NCBI GenBank assembly: GCA_964030475.1
Contig: CAXIPT010000015.1
Location: forward strand, 157,692-221,691
Direction of reading: 5' to 3'
Length of the DNA: 64,000 nucleotides
Source: Tethya wilhelma
Lineage: Eukaryota; Porifera; Demospongiae; Tethyida; Tethyidae
Shown: positions 43,060-54,088 of the stretch, piece after piece
How the letters are laid out: the number at the start of each line of letters is the position of its first letter
Position numbering within the stretch: position 1 is the first letter of the stretch
Notes under the pieces: generated by a model
What the model was told of the DNA's origin: nothing
Database searches by the model: none
The model's input: only the letters and a program-made list of their open reading frames with translations
Made by a program: the position numbers and the translations under genes

Positions 43060-44276
43060 TATAGACAACCTAACTAGCGATTCCGGATATACTTTTTGAT
43101 TATCTGGTCTACCATTAATGTTGCTATGATAAAATTCTTCAGGGATTTCTGAGTCGAATGGTCTTTGTTTGGTGAAAAATGGTTTAATAGAAGCAGAGTT
43201 AGAACGCAAACTAATCTGCAGGAAAAAAAACAGTAGTGTTATTTTACGGTAGAATTCAGAGCGCATGCGCGAGCATTTTCCCCGTCGCGTAACTTTAGAA
43301 TGGTTTATCGTGTAGAGTTTATCCAGGTACCATTTTGTTCCTCTTCCCATGAAGAAGGTAATACAAGTATAAAGTTGAAATTTTGACCTGATTCTCGAGG
43401 AGGAAATTGGTCCAGAATGAAGTGAGTATTATTTTAAATTGTGCCATGGTGAATTGTACAAAAAAAATTAATGATAATGATTAATGAGACTAAAAGAAAG
43501 AATAAGATTTACATCTTCACTTTTTGAATCAACTTCTGTAGAATAATTATATAAGTGTACCTATTGTCTAGCTATAGAATCATTTCTCATTGTACATGTA
43601 CAGTGTGATAACATGAAATTATAGTTGTTATTGCAACCTTGACTATATTATCAATATGCTTGACAATGTTTCTTCTGCTTTTCTTTTTATAGGTTTGGAG
43701 TAAGATGTCAAAAGTAATAATTGCATGCTAATCCACACTAAAATATTCTATGATGAGCTTTAGTTCATATATTTTTTTGATACATTACACAAGTAAATTC
43801 TTATTCCACAGAACTTACATTTATCCACAAAAAAATCTTAACACATTCATATAGTATTTGAGGAGTGCTGTCAGAAAAATTGTGTTTCGTGATGTAAAAC
43901 TGCTTTCAACATGCCCAAATTCGAATTTGTTTGTTTGTTTAAGATGTATCTGTTTATAATGTGCATAAAAATACATGAAACTACAAAATTCATAATTAAT
44001 TATTACAGAACTTTGTGATTCCAATGATATATAATATGTTGGGTCTTTGTTGTTCAAAGCTGTGTAAACTCAAATTTGTTTTGCGAGGTCATGGCTAACC
44101 ACATTTAAGATTTAAATTTGGCGGGAATTTTAACGGGTTAAACGCTTCCGGAATCGCTAACATAACCTAACATAATCTGCCTGGCTAGTCTATCAACTTC
44201 TACCCTATCAATAGTGGACTTGTGACTATCAAAGGTTCTTTTCTGGTACTAGCGAGTGCTTTTCAGGCTGCAAGTC

Positions 44277-45140
44277 TAGCCTCGTCCCTAGGCCCAAAAG
44301 AGGGCCTGGTACACACTGTTTGCGCATGCGCGTAATTATCGCCGTGAAACCACGTGGTTTTGAGAAGATTTGTAGGTACCGGTGTCATAGGATATTCTGA
44401 CCATTGGTTAGTCCTACAAGCTTGTATACAATCTGACATTCATCCATAGCCTTTTTAGTACCTCATGACCATCAACAACAGTATAAACTCTTGTTGTTTA
44501 GGGGGAGCTTGTATCCTAAGGGGGGAGATTCCGTCCTAGGAAATTAACTCCGGGGGGAGAAATTACCCTTAGGAGAAATTCTCCCCCGGAGAAAATTTTC
44601 GGGGGGAGCTCTGGTCCTGTGACACCGGTGCACCGGGTGTGTTCAAAGATGACGTATGCATATCGAACGCTAAACCAGTTTAGAGCAACCAATTGAGTAG
44701 TACCTCATTAGATCAAAAAGCTTACAACCAACATCTTCGTTGGAGAAATTGTCAGTGGTGAGTGTCTGTCTTGTAAAAATACGACACTGAAAAACTAATT
44801 CAAATTGGTAGATAAGTAGAAATTGTAATTCAACACTCCAATACGAGGAGCAAACAACATTAACACACATTTTATGTATAGTTAAAAAGATAGTATAAAT
44901 TATATCCAGCGACCTACTCTCAGCCAAGAACTTCGGCTAAAAATACTGCTATTCCGTGGATCACTTTTCTTCATACTTTTAGAATGGGGGTTCAAGGTAC
45001 ACTGATTGAGAAGTGACGTCAAAGTATACGGATGTAGTATTACGTGTCTCGATAGTTTTCAGTCGCCCTGGAATTCCAGGGCGAGCATGCGCAAACAGTG
45101 TGTACCAGGCCCTCTCTTTGCGGGCCTGGGGACGAGGCTA
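44277..45140. mobile_element. Mutator-like non-autonomous element with 10-bp target duplication
   Basis: Terminal inverted repeats of about 55 bp, from TAGCCTCGTCCCTAGGCCC inward to GTACACACTGTTTGCGCATG. Flanked by a perfect direct repeat GCTGCAAGTC (44267-44276 and 45141-45150). Long TIRs with 9-10 bp duplications are typical of MULE-type elements. A second inverted repeat (GGTACCGGTGTCATAGGA, 44375 to 44634) with GGGGGGAG-rich palindromes is nested near the left end. Confidence 0.8.
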
Positions 45141-45260
45141 GCTGCAAGTCTATCTCTTTGTCCTGTTTGCCGTCTTTTCTAAAATAATGCGCACAGTCAA
45201 CGCACATTTAATTCCGCGTTTTTATTAATTGCGCATTGAACGTGACCTTTGCTAGACCAT

Positions 45261-45453
45261 ATGGCTATCACAGCATGAAAATGGTTCATTTCCCAAGAGT
45301 TTCCAATTTGTACACTCTTGTCAGTCTTGTGCACTACTTGCACACCACTTGTGAAATGAACTCAATTTCACTAACTCTGGGAAACTACTTGTTCATGTAC
45401 ATAATCCAATATAGTGTACAAATTGGAAACTAAGCCTTTTTGTGTTGTGTATA
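45261..45453. mobile_element. Hairpin MITE with 8-bp target duplication
   Basis: TTTCCAATTTGTACACT (45299) and its complement (45414-45431) form inverted arms. The insertion is bounded by direct repeat TAGACCAT (45253-45260, 45454-45461), as for hAT-type elements. Confidence 0.6.
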
Positions 45454-45608
45454 TAGACCATGGACCCTTTCTCTCGGTGCGTGCAACCATGGTGCAACGT
45501 GATGAAGAAGGAGGGTCTAGCTCGATAGACTAAGCCCGCTTGTATGTAATGTTCAGTGTTACTTGGTGTTGCACAGCATGCATTCTATAATGATTATACC
45601 ATATAGAT

Positions 45609-46753
45609 CTATATGTGCCTACCATTGCAGCAGCTTTTGTTTATTCCAAGCCTTAGGGTAACATAAAAGCTGTTGCTTGCTGAATCGTACAGAATCTCAT
45701 TTTTTTGGTCACTCTTCAACCAGTATAAATCCAGATGGCTTAACCTCTGCATAAGTGTCCAACTGTTAGTTGGCTTGAGTTCTTCAATACCAACCACAAC
45801 AACAAGTAAAATGATAGTCGTGTATAGAATAGTGGTAAGGAATAAAATTGCAGGATATAGTGTACTCTGCCAGGTGTTGAAGACTTCAAGTGTAGGTTCA
45901 AAACCTGATAATCAGAATTACACAATAAGTATATAATATTATAGTGAACTGGCAATGATTTATTCTTCAAATCGCCAAATTAAAAATTGTCAAACAGTTT
46001 TATATATGGCACATGTGCACATACAATGCATGTCTCACACAATTCTCTATTTTCAGTAACAGCTAGCTAGAGACACATCCATATTCTGTGACTAATGTAA
46101 CTGACAGTGTGTAGAGCCCTGGTCAAGTAGCTCTAGAAATGATAGACTATATATATACACATGCATAATTATGACAGATCTAGACTCACTATTGACAACC
46201 GTGTTTACAAATTCACTGAATTTTATTACACTTCTGGTCAAGTGACAGTATATGATTGTACCATTCTCCTTTATAGTACCACCATTAAGCTAATCAATTG
46301 CATGCTACAGTAACCAAAGCATGCTACCACTCACTGGTTACTATAATATACTCCTATACATATGGCAAGATCATATCAACAACCCTTATAGATGTGTGTG
46401 GTTCAATTTTTTTTTTAATTCAACAGTTGAACAGAAAGGAAAAGCTTACCCATGGATCCCATATTTGTTGTTATCCGATTGGCAATGCCCTGATTTCTGC
46501 TTGCAAAACTTGTGTACATGTACTTCGTGAGCATTGTGGTTACTCCAATTGTAAACTTGTAGGCATTGTAAAGCAGTGGCATACAGAGTATTAGCAAAGC
46601 AACATTGTGCCCTTTCCAACCACAAGGAGGAAGTAGCAAATGATGTTTTCTGAAGGGTCCATTGGTGGAATAACATACTCTGCTGTAGTTTGTATGTGTA
46701 TATGGTCTGCAGACATTTAGCAGACCACGCCAATTTTCATTCCCTATTGGCAT
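45609..46753 (-). CDS. Unrecognised small membrane protein, two exons
   Basis: Exon 46450-46753 (start MPIGNENWRGLLNVCRPYT) and exon 45609-45904 join in phase 1 across GTAAGC...TTATCAG, giving about 199 residues. There are two clear hydrophobic segments: VALLILCMPLLYNAYKFTIGV in exon 1 and LYPAILFLTTILYTTIILLV in exon 2. The N-terminal part has several cysteines; the C-terminal 70 residues are soluble (WTLMQRLSHLDLYWLKSD). No family was recognised. The matching phase and good splice sites argue it is real. It sits beside the transposon cluster and is 1.2 kb upstream of the first HAUS1 copy on the other strand. The true 5' end may lie further upstream. Confidence 0.45.
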
Positions 46754-47958
46754 TTTCTATATAAAATGCATGTATATATATATACACAATCATCAGGCAT
46801 GAGTTAATTGCACAATGAATAAATATTTTACTACGTATACAGCAAAGCTAATTGTGAATATATATCTTACTTCCAATATGATATTTAGTAAGCTGTACTG
46901 TACACATCCAGTAACACTGTAGACTGAGATAGCAAGTTATCCTCTTATGATTAGAATTGCATACACACCCCTTTTATCATGTATTGCTCCTATGAATAAT
47001 TTAATAATGCAGATAAACAATCTATCGTACGTCATGCTCTATGCCGGCTTCCATGAATCCAGTCATGCAGTACTAGTGCACATGCAATTCTAGTATTCAC
47101 GATGTTGTTTGTTTGAGCTAGATGAAGTAGATTGGTTGCAGTTGCGTCATCAGATTTCATTGATCATTAATTTTAATTGAGTGAAGAATTTTTGGACAAT
47201 AGCGTTCGGAAAACCATAGGGGTGGTATAGGTCAAAAAATTAATGACTCTAAAAATGATTATTTCAACAAGATCTGTGTCCAAAAAACATATTTTCTGGC
47301 AAGAGCCTGCATGAGGGTACACTGCTCTAACTAGAAGTTCAACTGCACTAACTAAAAGTTCAACTCAGGTTCAATTGCAATGTGAAATGATTTTTCTTAT
47401 CTTGCAGCACAGCACAGCTATTGGATGAATACAACTGAGATGATAAAACAACTGAACACACAACCATGGCATTGCTGCCATTGCACAACCAAATAAACTG
47501 ACCAATCAGAATAAAGCATGCATGAACTTTATTTCCTTCCGTAGAAGACACTGACATCTTACGCAACATAACACACAGAAACAAGTTCGATCTATAACCA
47601 GCTTCAAACCAGTTCTAACTGAACAGACATAAACAACCACAAAAACATAATATTTACAAGTTCACAGTTAACGTTATCACACAAAGATATCACAGTACTA
47701 TAAATTTTTGATACTTTAATTTATGAATGTGTGCTGCAAAGAAAGTGAAAATAAACTAATTTCCCCATTTATTTGAAAACATCAGACTTGTCACTGAGAG
47801 GCCTGGATCATTTTATTTTTTATTGTAGACCCCTATAGTTTTCTACAAAAGAAAAAAATGTACAGCTCAATGGCCAGTGGATTTTCTCAGCAAATGATTA
47901 TGACGACCAATACCACAGAACAAGCGACAACGACCTTTTCCAGTTTAATATTTGACTT
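46754..47958. other. Intergenic region upstream of HAUS1 copy 1
   Basis: AT-rich and no gene seen. The last 80 bp (CGACCAATACCACAGAACAA onward) resemble the region just upstream of the other HAUS1 copies and are probably promoter/5' UTR. Confidence 0.5.
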
Positions 47959-49633
47959 ATGGCGGAAAAATTCAAGTTGGGAGTAAATTTATCAGGGGGA
48001 AGTAAAGATGAGCAGAATGAAACGAAGCAAAAGTATCTTTATGTAAGTTTGGTATGTTTTATTACAACATATCTATCTTGACATTCTTCTGGTCTTGATT
48101 TGACAAATTATAGTCTATGATTTGACTTTGGTGTGGCTCAATCATGTGACACTGATGTGTAATATGTTCAGTCAATCCATCCCTATGATTCACCTAGGTG
48201 AGGTCATGGCTGGAGAAGGTATTTGCTGGTGAAGAGCCCCCTGAGTATGAGATCAACAACCAGACTGTGGATGTGCTCTTTGCCATGGCTCAAGAGAGTG
48301 AACTCAAGGAGAGGAGGGCAGAGATTGTCGTGGAAGACCTCTTGCAGAAGACGGAGGAGTATACCACTGAAAGTATGTTGTATAATGTTTTGGTCTCTAT
48401 GTAGAGTAAGTGCAAGTAAATCACTTCTGTATGGCAAATTTAATATACAGGAGTGATTCTGAAAAATATACAGTTGTCATTTACTTCCATATTATGCCAA
48501 AAAAAGAAAAAATTAATAACAAAAAAAAAAAAAACATCTGTTTTTTGATGATGTAATTGCACCTGCTCATGGGTAATCCTTTGTTCAGTCATTGTAGGCT
48601 AGATTTAAACTTGAGATTGATCTACCGTTTGAACTATCTACAGTATGTTGCATGGATATCTAATCACAGGGCTACATCCACCCACATACAGTCATGTTAA
48701 AATGTACTACAAATGTACAACTCTTTCTCTCATACTACAGCCGCCAGGCTCCAGTCAGAAATGGAGTGGCTGGGCTTCAGCACTAAGGACCTCTCTCCTA
48801 CCTCCCTGGGCTACGTACAGAGCCTGGCTGGTGTCGCTAATGCACTGGAGATCAAAGACTGTTCCAACACAAGGTAAAAGTACAGATATTGTTTGTTGTT
48901 GTTGTTTGTTATTTTTTCGCTTATTTACAAAGCCTTCTGAAAGAGAAGGGACTTGGCAATAATCATTGTTAATATTATAGTAGGAAGGTTTGGTTTTGTC
49001 AGGATGAGTCAAGTAGTGTCTGATCCAAAGTATGTCCCACTTTAGTGATTTTAGGGTCCACAATACCATATAGCTGGAAATATTCACGGTTAAAAAATTT
49101 GATGTTTTGCTCCGCAGAACATAAAATAAAAATGTTGACAATTTAAATTTGACAATTTGCGCGTGTGCATAGTACGTACATTAATATATGGGGCCCACAA
49201 TATTGGCAGATTTCGATTTGGACTTCGACCGTCAAATTAAATCCCCACCAATATTTCCGGCTATACGGTAGTAGTATTAGATATCACCTGGGATCAAGCC
49301 ATTTTTGCTGCAATAAGTAAAAAAGTCCATACTTAATGCTTTTCCCCATCTATTCAGTATGTTAGCTGTACACCAGAAGGCAGCTGCTAAGTGAACCACA
49401 CCCCAAAAATTGGGGGGAAGATGTAAATGCTATACTATTGCATTCATTTTGGAGACTTTAGTAGTAAAGTTATATATCTACATCACTTACACACACAGCT
49501 ATTGTCTAGCTCTGAGTGAACTCTGTCAGCAACGAGCTAGTGCTGCTGTGAGGGAAGAGGAGGTCGGGAGAGACCTGGAGAGACAAAAGGAAGGAGTGAG
49601 GAAGACACTCGTTAAACAAGCCAACCAAAAGAA
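47959..49633 (+). CDS. HAUS1: HAUS augmin-like complex subunit 1, partial copy (exons 1-4)
   Basis: Exons 47959-48042, 48198-48372, 48741-48873 and 49499-49633, in the same phases as the complete copy at 54089. They encode MAEKFKLGVNLSGGSKDEQN, VRSWLEKVFAGEEPPEYEIN, ARLQSEMEWLGFSTKDLSPT and YCLALSELCQQRASAAVREE. HAUS1 is a coiled-coil subunit of augmin, which nucleates microtubules from spindle microtubules. The open frame is intact as far as it goes but exons 5-9 are missing: the sequence stops at the single N (49718). Introns, including a 207-bp MITE in intron 3, are nearly identical to those of the complete copy. Confidence 0.88.
49064..49270. mobile_element. MITE in HAUS1 copy 1 intron 3
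   Basis: Ends TACCATATAGCTGGAAATAT and ATATTTCCGGCTATACGGTA, TACCGTATAGC family. The same insertion is at 55175-55381, so it predates the HAUS1 duplication. Confidence 0.8.
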
Positions 49634-49717
49634 GTATGTGTGTGCATTCCATTGCCTAGCAACCAAAGTTTCTGGGTGGAGGTGACAATAGAGTAGCGAG
49701 GGGTCACAGAGGTCAAC

Positions 49718-49718
49718 T
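49718..49718. other. Single-N assembly joint
   Basis: Marks the abrupt end of HAUS1 copy 1. To its right is half of an ACAAGTAGTAAAAATT foldback element (49774-49867). Confidence 0.8.
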
Positions 49719-49911
49719 ANCAGATCATTCTGTGAACCATTTACGACAAATATCAATGAGGGATCAAAAATGAAAATGAAGTAGTCATGTGCCGAAATTG
49801 AGACCATCCTTGTTCCAATACTTTTTACCGCACTGCCCATTCCTACACTACTTATTTTTTGAAATTTAATAATAATTATTGGCTTAATAATACATTATTA
49901 TGTGATAAAAT

Positions 49912-50168
49912 CATCAAGACTTTCAAATGAGAGTTTTTGCACAATGCTGCAGCCACTGAACTTGGCAACATTGATGCACCAAATATTTCTAATGTATAAT
50001 AGTCAAATTTGTATTGTTTTCCAGTAATTTAACAGCCTTGTTGATTTCATCATTATGTATATTTAATTTTCAAAGTACTTATATACTCCAGTGATGATGG
50101 TGAAAGTACAATCTTCAACACTGCTTCTACAATTTCACATGATGTAATCTTGTCATGCATCAATCACA
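49912..50168 (-). pseudogene. Relic of an NLR leucine-rich-repeat region
   Basis: Aligns by eye with 50770-51000 of NLR B: shared blocks include AGTTTTTGCACA/AGTTCTTGCACAGAGCT, GTTTTCCA and CAGTGATGATGGTGAAAGTACAATCTT-type sequence. It contains indels and no open frame. Confidence 0.7.
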
Positions 50169-50169
50169 G

Positions 50170-50305
50170 GTTTCTTGCTTTTATCTTTCTTACGTACTCA
50201 TGGCTGACTTAGGATACAGGTGCAAAGTACAAGTTATGTCGTACATGTGCTAATAGTTGAAATATGGAGGATGTACAAGACAACACATGAATATCTGGAA
50301 AAATG
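50170..50305 (-). pseudogene. EIF2B5: Relic of the EIF2B5 5' end and promoter
   Basis: Matches 34425-34545: TTTCTTGCT, TCTTTCTTNNNNACTCATGGCTGA-like start-codon context, GGATACAGGTGCAAAGT, ACATGTGC and GAATATC. The frame is destroyed: the codon after MS-T is TAA. It abuts the NLR relic directly. Confidence 0.7.
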
Positions 50306-50493
50306 ATAGGTGCATGTATGTGACACAACGAAAAAAGGGTTCAATTAAAGATAATAATAATTATTATTGTTATTAACTGCATGAGAGCTATAAGTTGGGT
50401 TTAGCTCTATGTAACAATTCCAGATCCACTTTCACATCACCCTATAGCTACAAGAGAGGCTTGGATTTCAAGTGCACTGTGAATTATGAACAA

Positions 50494-53400
50494 TTATCTT
50501 GAAGTTATTGTTAGGCGTGGATCTAATGATTCCTGATCCATTTCCTGATCAAAGCCCTGGAGAGAAGTTTGTATATTAAGTGTTTTTAGTGTGCAATTAG
50601 ATTGAAGAGCACTGTTGATCATGACCAAATCTTCCTTCAAGTTAGTAAATTTACAATGCCATAACATTGTTTCCAGCGTTTGGTTTGTGCGGAGCAGTTC
50701 AGCCAACGATGATGCACTATCACTAATATTGATACAATCATTTGGTCTGTATACATAATATGATGAAATGTACAAGTCTTTCAAACAACAGTTCTTGCAC
50801 AGAGCTAAAGCGATTAAACTTGAAAATTTGGAAGATGTACTATATAGTTTCAGTGTGGTCAGATTTTTGTTTTCTTCCAACATTTTAACAGCTTGGTCTA
50901 CTTCAGTATCTATTGAAGAAAATATCACACATTCCAGTGAAGATGGTGAAAGTACAATCTTTAACATTGTCTCTGTATTTTCAGGTGACATGTTCCGGCC
51001 ATCAATAACCAACAACTTCAGAGTGGATGATGGAGATACCAAACAAGATAAAGCGCTAATTTCATCACGACTAATATTTGGGGGAGACAGCTCAAGTCCT
51101 TCTAAGTGCTTAAGATGAGACAAAGTATGGAGGAGCTTCACGAACACAATATTGCCAGGGTTGATACAAATACTAAAGTTCTTCAAGTTTGTCATGAGTG
51201 GGATGACTTCAATAAACTCAATAAAAGTAGTTAAATTTGGGCTTTCTTGGAGTCCACCAATTGCAAGAAAAGTCAGGTTTTTGTTTTCTTCCAGCAATGG
51301 AACAGCTTGGAAATTCCAATTCAATGCAACACTATCCAGTGATGATGGTGAGAGTACAGTCTTCAACAACATATCAACAGTTTTAAAAGGCATTTCTTCG
51401 TCACCAATTATTAGTAGCTTCAAACAAGAAGATAGAGCTATCAATGAAGACAAAGCTTCAATGTCAGGAAGACCGATATTATTGTCACACATGGCGAGAG
51501 CTTTGAAATTCTTGAGACAAAATAAACTTTGAAGAATTTTCACCAGTCCACCATTACCTGCTGGGTTGACGTTGATATCAAGCTCCTCCAAGTTGGTCAT
51601 GAGAGGGATGAGTTCAGCTAGTTGATTGAAAGCTGTTAAATTTAGACCACACCGTTTTAGCTTCATATAAAGGATGTTTGGATGTGCCATTTTAGGTTGG
51701 CTCTGATTTGGAGAATGTAGGCCATGTTTAAACATCTCAACCAATGTACCACCAAGAGACTCATTGCCGTGCATATTCAATCTCCACATACACCTACTGT
51801 TGGCCACACAATAACCAAGAGCATAGCAATCAAATGCACTAAAATCACCTCTACCACGAAAAGACACCTCAGCCTCTCCTAATACTGAGTCACAATCAGC
51901 TTTCTCTTGTGCTTCATACAAGCATTGAGTCAAGAATGGTGCAAGTCTCTCACCATCATATGCAGTTCCTTTTTTTGATTTAATCACTTCCCATCCAATT
52001 CCATGGAATCCAGTCAGACCAGCTACAAACCTCCAAACCACATTCCAATCATAATGTTTGTTAAAGACACTCTGCTGATCAGCTGGTGAAAGTTGAGAGA
52101 TGTAAAAAGCAGCTAAAAATTCCTGTAAAGTAAGATGCAAGAAGCTATGAGAGATTGCTGTTTTTCTTCCCATGTACAGTTCTGTTGGGGAATTCATGAA
52201 ACCAAAATGGACAAATCCACTGGGAAGCTTGTGAAAAATCACCTCATCTCTTTCTAAACCATCAAAAGCTAGTTTGGCCAGTGAATTAAATGGCTCCAGA
52301 AGCTGTGGTGGAAGGTTTTCTAAACTATCAGAAAGTTGATCCACTAATGTGTCATCCTCACCTAGGTGTCGCTGCAGTAGTGTCAAGCTCATCTCAGTGT
52401 AGAGTTGTGTCATGGTTTGAGGAATGGGCCTATTAGCTGTTCTATTGTGGCTGTAGATTTCTGTTGTTATGGCACAATTCAATGGAATGTACATCAAACT
52501 TCTGATAGCTGGATGGGTGGATATGTAGACCAAGAAGTCAGATAGCACATCAGGTTGGGAAGCAAAGAAGGCTCTAGCATACTGCTCGATGTGCTTTTGA
52601 GTAAAGCCTATCACTTCTATTTGCTTGTGTATCTGAGGGCGAGCTACCTTAAGAAGGTCTGCAGTAGCAGAAGGACGACTAGTAACCAGCACTGTGCAAT
52701 GGGATAGGTAGGTACCAGAAATAAGTCTAACAAAAATGGAATGCTTTCGAAGGGAAGCAGGAAGTTCATCAAACCCATCAAGTACAAACAGTACACCCTC
52801 CCCCTCACGAGCTTCAATCTCAGCTACTAGAGCTTCTCTCATTCCTCTATTGTCATGGTAACAAAAGTCGTTCAATCTTTGAGCTTCTTGTACCTTGTTC
52901 TCTCGTAAGCGAAGAAGAATCACAAGCTCGTATTCATTCAAAGCATCATTTCCTTGTGTGCCCCACCTCTTACAAAGCTCCCCAACACATGTGCTCTTCC
53001 CAACACCAGGGGCACCATGCATGTATACACATTTCAATATCTGCTGACCTTCTACCGGCTTCATCACCTCCTCCAGTTTAATGGGCTCTTTTTTTTGGAG
53101 GATTTCATCAATGTGTCCATGAAGTGTAGCTTTTGTGAACTCATCTGCTTCTGGGTGACTGATTCGATCACTCTTTACGAGAGCAAGGTTGATAAATTCA
53201 CTGCATGTCAAGTTTGGGAACTTATCTGATGACACAAGGGCACTTTTGTACACTCCTTTGAGGTATGTGGCATAGCGCTGGATAGGGTTGAGGGGTACAC
53301 GTTGGATTGTAGGTTGAGAACCTGAATTATAATAATGTATTATTAAATTGAAGGTAACTAATACAATGCTTTTTGTGTACTGATTTATCTAGCTCACCAA

Positions 53401-53905
53401 GTACTTTACAAACTGCCTCAGCACAGTCTCTCCTACCAGCTCTCACAAATGATGTAATCAAAGCTCTATAGGTAGCCATGGGACCAAACTTCTCCTGCCA
53501 CTTTTGTAAGGTAGCTCTTCTACAGAATGACAATAAAATACAATGTCAGTCGAATGTGAATGATCATTTTAATAGTATGTAACTATTATGACAATTATTG
53601 AATGACAACCTCATCATGCAGCTCAGGCTAGTGACCTGAAGTGATATGCCCCCGGGATGCTGTATTCAGTGATCATTGACTCACGTTTGTAAAGGTAGCT
53701 CTCCAGGGTACTTTGTTCTGATGGCTTCTATCTCAGGTCTGGTCAACTGAAGCTGCTCAGCAATGTTTCCCTCCCATTGATCCATTGCAGTGGCAATAGT
53801 ACCAAGGTCCCTTTGGACACCATCATGATCATAGTCCAGACCCTTGTCCAGTTTGAATCTGTTCTCTAGAGAAACAGAATTGAAGTATGCTTCTAGATCA
53901 CCCAT
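50494..53905 (-). CDS. NLR B: DEATH-NACHT-LRR innate-immune receptor
   Basis: Exons 53685-53905, 53398-53519 and 50494-53321 join in the same phases as NLR A to a 1056-residue protein. The DEATH domain is split over exons 1-2 (FNSVSLENRFKLDKGLDY, MDQWEGNIAEQL, ALQKWQEKFG). NACHT has Walker A GAPGVGKST (about 217-225), Walker B VLFVLDGFDELP and VLVTSRPSAT. The C-terminus carries more leucine-rich repeats than NLR A (LEELDINVNPAGNGGLVKIL, ISRDEISALSCLVS and a third block), which accounts for its 117 extra residues. NLR A and B are clear paralogues, most alike in the DEATH domain and NACHT and least alike in the LRRs, as expected if the LRRs bind diverse ligands. The gene is divergent from HAUS1 copy 2, with only 183 bp between starts. 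Confidence 0.93.
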
Positions 53906-54088
53906 GTTTGAGTCCTTGTACCAGCAGGGTAATATAGTATCTTTAATAGATCATCTATGCTTGTACAGCGGTACAGGAGAGTAAACACACATATAGACTT
54001 GAACTTACCCTTTTATGGAAACCACATCCTTTATGATTTCAGTTGACGACCTGGCAATGCAACGACCTTTTCCTACTATTTTGACTTT
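53906..54088. promoter_or_regulatory. Bidirectional promoter between NLR B and HAUS1
   Basis: 183 bp between two divergent start codons. It includes the CAACGACCTTTTCC block seen upstream of every HAUS1 copy. Confidence 0.55.

Larger units (their letters stand above)
42277..45517. mobile_element. 3.2-kb inverted-repeat element with nested insertions
   Basis: The left end (GACCCTCCTCCTTAGTCACG, then GGTCTAGCAAACGTGACGC to about 42340) matches the complement of the right end (about 45232-45260 plus 45462-45517) once the 45261-45453 insertion is removed. Three smaller elements lie inside (42573-43059, 44277-45140, 45261-45453). No transposase was recognised. One open segment (43060-43215, minus) could be a relic exon. 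No target duplication was identified. Confidence 0.5.
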
